Positions 58,177 through 64,000 of a stretch of DNA of 64,000 nt are shown here, piece after piece. The notes below the pieces were generated by a model, which was not told the DNA's origin, ran no database searches, and saw only the letters and a list, made by a program, of their open reading frames with translations. The position numbers and the translations under genes are program-made. Every line of letters begins with the position of its first letter. Positions within the stretch are counted from its first letter, which is position 1. The stretch is from Maratus speciosus (Eukaryota > Arthropoda > Arachnida > Araneae > Salticidae), in NCBI GenBank assembly GCA_963932465.1, contig OZ010794.1:439953502-440017501 (forward strand), in the 5' to 3' direction.

Positions 58177-58215
58177 AAATGTCTCGGTCATCCTGTTGCT
58201 GCGGCGATGGTTCTT
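58177..58215 (+). CDS. Weak candidate first coding exon
   Basis: A region of raised GC and CpG (about 57920-58215) contains 'cgaaaATGTCTCGG', an ATG in a fair start context, encoding MSRSSCCCGDGS before a possible donor TTT/GTAAGG. A longer in-frame reading from 58005 also exists but is less exon-like. No downstream exon or promoter element could be matched, and without splicing the frame stops at TAA. I do not recognise a family. Treat as a hint only. Confidence 0.15.
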
Positions 58216-58379
58216 TGTAAGGGAGTTTCCATTAAAATAAAATGGTTATTAATAAGGAAAATGTTTTTCAAGAAGAAAGAATGGTGAAGAAAATTTATTA
58301 CTTAGGCATTGATTGAATTATGTATTTCATCGACTGCGACCCAATCTCATTATTTTTTAAAGGTATAGGAATAAATAAA

Positions 58380-59429
58380 TCTTATATTATAATACGAGCA
58401 AAAATTGTGTGTGTATGTGTGTGTGTATGTAAATTTTATCTTAAAAACGGCTGTAACGATTTTGACTAAATTTTGTATTTTACCATTTTCTGGCACGAGA
58501 AGACCATTGGGCAAGGTCGTGTGTTTGAGAAAATTCGATTAGTGGGTCATAATGGGTCAAGGTCTTGCTAATTATATCTAAAAAACGGCTCAATAGATTT
58601 TGACTAAATTTTATACCCAACCGTTTTTGGACACGAGAAAACTATAGCGCTAGGTGACATGTTCGAGAAATTTCGATTAGTGGGTCATCTTTGGGTCTCT
58701 TCGATTCAAGCTAATTTTATTTAAAAAACGGCTCTAACGATTTTGACTAAATTTTGTAATCTACTGTTTTGGATTACGAGAAGACCAATGGGTTAAGTCA
58801 CACGTTAAAGAAAATTCGATTAGTGGGTCATTTTTTGGGTCACTGCGAGTCAAGCTAAGTTTATCTAGAAAACGGCTCTAAAGATTTTGACGAAATTTGG
58901 TTTTCTATCGGTTTCGGGCACGAGAATGACATTGAGCTTGGTCGCATGTTCAAGAAATTTCGATTCGTAGGTGATTTTGGGTCATAATGGGTCAGGTGTC
59001 GAGCTAATTGAATCTAAAAAAAGGCTCTAAACATTTTGACAAACTTTTGTAATATACCGCTTGTGGACATGAGATGACCATTGGGCTAAGTCACATGTTC
59101 GAGAAAAATCGATTAGTGAGTCATTTTGGATCACTGTGGGTCAAGCTAATTGTATCTAAAAAATGAATCAAACAGTTTTGACAAAAGTTTGTATTATACC
59201 GTTTCTGGGCATGAGAAGACGATTGAGCTAAGTCACATGTTCGAGAAAGATCGATTAGTGGGTCATTTTTCACTGTGGTCAGTCACTGTGGGTCAAGCTA
59301 ATTGTATGTCACTATGTCTCAGGATCATGCCAATTGTATCTAAATAGCATGAATGATACAGTGAGAATAAAATATCGAATTGAACACGAGGCTAATTTTG
59401 ACCGAGCTTAGCTCGATCATCCCTGCTAG
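58380..59429 (+). mobile_element. Helitron (non-autonomous) with ~143-bp tandem array, second family
   Basis: It begins TCTTATATTATAATACGAGC after an A and ends with the CCGAGCTTAGCTCG hairpin, 'atcatccctg' and CTAG, followed by T. A (GT)n microsatellite near the 5' end precedes six to seven repeats of 'aaaacggctctaacgatttt', 'gagaagaccattgggctaag' and 'attcgattagtgggtcat' spaced 139-148 bp. No Rep/helicase coding is present. It is unrelated in sequence to the 53815 family. Confidence 0.85.
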
Positions 59430-59869
59430 TGTTTGAATAAGTGATAACGTTAAAGTTAGAAAATTAAACAAAATCAATTTGTTCATCATGATTTTTATTA
59501 TTTTTTTAATCTTCTTTTAGTCTAAGTCTATTTCTATTATTATTATTATTATTAGTGACACGACAGCGTAGATATCGTTCTTGTTTATTGAAAAACTATT
59601 TAATTAAAAACTAAAGGACATTCTCTAATTATGAAAAATTCCAATTGTGCGATCAAAGCGCACAATACACCCCTCCTCCTCTCCCTTTTAGTCAATGAAA
59701 TTCAAAATTGAATCAACGTTATATTTTATTAATAACCTCAAATATAAAATTTGATTTATTTCTACCCAAAAGAGCTATTAATCGCAAAAAGCATAGCACA
59801 GCAGCCTCGCAGTTGAGTGGTGAAATCTAAAGGCAGCAATTTTTTTTTAAATAAACAATTTACATATTA
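59430..59869. other. Intergenic
   Basis: (ATT)n at about 59535-59555. No gene is seen. Confidence 0.45.
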
Positions 59870-60365
59870 AATTCCATCTAATTTGTCCCACAGATACCGA
59901 GATATAGCTATCACAGGATTGAGGAAACACCTCATGGCAGCACCACCTGTCGGACGATACATACCAAAACCTTATCAGTAAAAATTTATGCTAATGTCTA
60001 AGTGAAACTGAAGTTTGATGAAATTTCATCGCATAGATGTTGAGAATCTGTTTCTTCAGAAATCGCGAAAATCGTGGCATAGCAGCACCACATGTTGGGC
60101 GATATAGATAACAACATACAAACCCTAATCAGCACTAATTTATGTGAAGCTCTAATTGAATACGAAGTTTGTTGAAATTTCGAGCATTTAGTTCTGCAGT
60201 CAGTGTAGCCACAAAATGTGTGAAGCACGCATACAGATAGATGAAAAACTTCCAAAAACAGTCAGAACTTATAAAATCATATCCAAACATAAAAACCAAT
60301 TAAGAAAAGGAATATTCTTTCTTACGAATCAAATACTTTTTCTTATGTATATGGATGCAAAAGAT
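59870..60365 (-). mobile_element. Old, 3'-truncated copy of the Helitron-like family, minus strand
   Basis: On the minus strand it starts near 60365 with a degraded version of the 5' end ('aagtatttgattcgtaag'). It contains about two repeat units ('agcaccacatgttgggcgat', 'agcaccacctgtcggacgat' as written on plus) and then fades out. Confidence 0.6.
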
Positions 60366-63300
60366 AAAAATATCACAATGCTTTATATTTAGTATATTTA
60401 TTATCAAATGACATTTAAAAGCCTCAAATTTAATATAAAAAAATACCTGAATAATATCATTTCGATCGCAGGCATATTTTTGAAAATATGCGCATAATTT
60501 ATATGATATATGCGAAAGTAATGTTTCTTGTCATTGCGTGATGTTTAAAAAATATGGCAGTAGAATTACTGTTTTATGTACCCCTATTTCTTAACATATT
60601 CAGAAAAAATAGTATACATTCTAGTATTTTAAATCTTTCCGATAAAATATGAAAAAATATTTATGTGTACCTGTACATTCCTTTATTAGTGACAGTATAT
60701 GTATTATTTTGTTTGTTCAAAAAAAGATAAAAATAAATTTAAAAAATACAACGTGCTTTTATTGGTGCTTTTATTAACACGCTTTTATTTATAAGTGGCA
60801 CAAATCCAAGAATTTCTTTTAAAGTTAATCTGAAACCCGCCTCGAATCCGTCAAAATAATTTGTCAACACATGATCTGACAAACAAGAAGCTGAAATGTA
60901 AGAAATTTAATACATATTTAAAAAAACAAAACTATTTAAACAAATAGGCTAAAATTATATGTCTAAAATAAGCTTTATCTTTTATGTTGAATATGAACAC
61001 ACACACACACATAAAAACTCGTTAATGTTAAAATATAGTTTTTGAATCCGAAAAAATATTCTAGACTTTTTGAAAAATGGGACCTATCTGAATCAGATCC
61101 GCAAGAATGAAATCCTAGCCCGAAACCGACACGAAACTTAAGCAATTAAAATCAACCCGAACCGAACTCGACTCCCAAGAAATAAAAATAGTGCTAACCC
61201 GACCCGCCCGACGCAATCCGCGGTCTGGCCACATTCGGGCAAAAAAAAAAAAAAAAAAAAAAAAAAATTATGGCCATTTTTTTTTTCGAAAAATCACTTG
61301 CGACTCAATTTTAATGATAGTACACTATTTTAAATATATTGAAATTGATATTTATCACTGAAGTGTACTACAAAGTTCTTACTATGGAGCATGGTAAGCA
61401 TAGAATTTATTGTTCATTTACAGGGACACCCAAAAGAGTTTGGCTGTAGAAGAAAATGAACAATAATTGAACTATTGAAGTCTACGAACAATAATTGCTG
61501 GAAGTGCATTTTCACTTCTGATATGCATTTGAAAATTTAATTATTTTTTAAATGTTACTTGGTGTGTATAAATTCTGTAGATCATATACAAGGCTGCCCA
61601 AAAGTTTTCAACGACATCCGTTTATTGGCGCAAATTGCTGAATGGAAATTTTCAATTGTGCTATGCGTTTAAATGAACTATAACTTTTAGCATACGATGT
61701 AGTATACCAGGTATTCCCTTTAGAGCCAAAAGACATATATCATTCCTAATTACTCACACTGTTGATGAATGATCGTACGGCAAAATAAACGCGAAAAACC
61801 AGACCAAAAAATAGGTCGTTATCGGATGGACATTCACATACGGAGCAAAATTTCTCCCTCCAAATACGAGTCACTCCCCACCGTGAAAAAACCATTAGGA
61901 CTTCTGCTAATTGAGATTTTAGGCGCAACGAAAAATAATTTGATATATACCCCCTGACCATGGCCACATACCTTCCTTATCCTATTTTTAAAGATTGTTC
62001 AGAACAAGATGCTAGAAATAAAAAAAAAAGTGAATATTTTTAGCATACCATCGTGTAACATTTGGTGCATACTTGTATGCCATAATACGGTTATAATATG
62101 GTTATTTTTCTTTAAAATTAATATTTATTAAACTATTAAACAGTATATTAGTCATCTTAAGATTGACCCAAGATAATTTCTAAAAGAGTTATTTATCTTA
62201 TTATTGGAGAGCTGAAATAAAATAATGTTTAAAAAGTATAAAAATTTTAACATATTTCACGTTTTCGTTAATGATAAGTATGACTTATGAATTTCATTTA
62301 GTATTTCAGCATTTATAGAAATATTTCTAAAAACTATTTTTTATACCCTTTTATATAAAAATTTGCCTGTTTGTTTGTTTCACAATTCCTAGAGAATATG
62401 AAAAGCAGCGCGATGAAATTAACACCAATTATTCGCATGAATAAGGGAATGTCTTAATGACTCTCAGGACTTTAAATTTTTAAATAGTGTTCAAAATATT
62501 AACTACATTTTGCCATTATAACTTTTAACTGAGTTTCTCAGAAACACAAGTAAAATACTTCATTTTTGTGGAGGGAAAGGGGAAAATAATGCTATCCGAA
62601 ATGATAAAAAAAATATTATTTTTGTTTTGTTTAAATAAATCGATTTAATGGCTTTTAGTTTACGTTTTCTTAAAAAAGTTATTTAAAGCATGATAATATG
62701 ACTTCTACATTTATTAAAGATTTTATCAAAAAGCTGAAATTTTTTCATATTATTGATCTGTATGAAATAATATTTTCTGAATTTCTTTAAAATGTAAATA
62801 ACATGTAAAACAGTAAATATCATGACTATATAAATAACATGAAATTCTGAGCATGGATTGAACATGCGTACAGGGTATATGATAAAAGATTTGTCTAAAA
62901 CATAAGCAGAAGATTAGTCACATATAGAACTTGACCACAGTCAGATGACCGAAGCTATTATCATCTCAGAATGACAATTTTTTCCCTTTCCTGCGCTGTC
63001 ACGTCTAGAAATTCGAATCAAAACACCAAATTTAACTGCATATCTTAAAAATTCCTCTTTCTTTCTGAAAAAGGAAAACTGTTCGATTGCGTTGTTTCTA
63101 AATAAGTACACCTGCCAATTTGACACGTTTGCAAACAAAAATGAATTAGAAAATGTATCAGAAACTATCAAGTTTGCATTTCAGAAAAGTCTTAAATGAA
63201 TCAGGCAAATAAACAAACATTAACTTGACAATAGTGGCAAGCTCTCTAAATTTTTATCCAAAATTATCTAGATCGATCGAATTTTACTACCCGTATACCC

Positions 63301-64000
63301 TTTTTACTATAAAGGCATTGTACTATTATTGCATCAAAATTAGGTAACTTGCAAGATATAATTTCCGTAATTTTCATGTAATCTATATTGTAAATTCTAA
63401 GCATGATTACTTGATTATATTGAAATATTTATCAAAATTAACATTTTGAACCCTTTTTAAATGTAGAATTTAATTAAATTCCCCCCCCCCCTCCTCATTC
63501 AAAAGGAAAAAAAAGAGAGAGAGAGAGAAAGATAGCATGCTATGGAAAATGCAACAAATCGGATGACTACGCCGGCTAGGATATTTTTAAAATGTGAAAA
63601 AAGATTTATTTTTTTACGTAGTATAAGCACATGTGTTGCGTAATGTAATGTGATTGCATTCAGATAGTAAGCTTAAAATTTAGAATGTTTTCCAGTTCAC
63701 ATGAATAATCAAAACCCTACTAAAATCATTTTTTAAATTTTAAATAATAATAATAATTATCATTATTTACTATTTGAGGAGCTGAGCTAACTCAATAACA
63801 TTACACAAAAGAAAGCAAAAAGTTATATTTCTTGAAAATTTTTGTTTATCAACAAGACCAAGAGGCATCTATCTGTATCTCACAAATAATATATTTGAAT
63901 TTCATGATAATTGGAGCAATCTTCTAATAAATATTAGATTTCCATAGAACAAAATTAGGGATGTAATGATGATCTATTAGAAGAAAAATTGAGAACTGAA
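60366..64000. other. Intergenic, AT-rich, no gene seen
   Basis: Features are minor: (CA)n at 60998-61010, poly-A of about 27 at 61241-61267 followed by 'attatggccattttttttt' (a scrap of the Tigger foldback), an inverted diverged copy of the 15400-17000 repeat near 61420-61680, and poly-C/(AG)n at 63481-63530. Facing open frames at 61746-61967 have no recognised domain. Nothing else could be supported. Confidence 0.45.

Noticed and set aside
61746..61967. 73-codon minus-strand and 62-codon plus-strand frames
   Set aside because: Mutually overlapping, no domain, no splice signals.

Overview
The window looks like non-genic DNA from a large, AT-rich animal genome, probably an arthropod and possibly a chelicerate. 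That assignment is an inference from three things: the mix of repeat families, the abundance of very long poly-A/poly-T runs, and the type of transposon-borne Cys-rich protein present. There are no bacterial-type genes, operons, rRNA genes, functional tRNA genes or CRISPR arrays. I find no complete protein-coding gene. Two short stretches could be host exons: a spliced-looking internal exon at 24298-24400 and a weak first-exon candidate at 58177-58215.

Nearly everything recognisable is transposable-element sequence, much of it delimited at base resolution by target-site duplications (TSDs). From left to right: a piggyBac-type MITE (782-1293); a TTA-flanked MITE (1981-2972); a Tigger/pogo MITE with a large internal foldback (3966-4897); a piggyBac-type MITE (4980-5181); a hAT element (6273-10253) that contains an inverted-arm element carrying a decayed Cys-rich protein gene, which itself contains another hAT MITE; a minus-strand Helitron-like element with a ~145-bp tandem array (12818-14501); two 289-bp hAT MITEs; three copies of a hAT family with CCGAATATTCGG-rich ends (16006, 24549, 44210); a deleted Tigger with the tail of its transposase (17171-17855); and a hAT-like element with a minisatellite (18737-22393).

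The middle holds segmental duplications (26415-27117 tandem; 28075-29085 versus 30665-31675), a hAT MITE interrupted by a Tigger foldback (29894-30610), a Helitron (about 32190-33410), two AT-rich satellite-like blocks (34440-36600 and 36845-38960), and a 4.5-kb hAT-type element (39069-43523) filled with inverted minisatellite arrays and two further MITEs.

The right third is dominated by Helitron-like elements. One locus (50575-53168) is a three-level nest: a tRNA-derived SINE inside a Helitron inside a Helitron-like element. Two further copies of the outer family follow (53815-55017, 55465-56559), then an unrelated Helitron with its own ~143-bp array (58380-59429). The most unusual signal is that the 145-bp repeat unit of the first Helitron-like family contains AGGTGGCGC in a context matching the published CTCF/insulator consensus. 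About two dozen intact or degraded versions lie in this one window.
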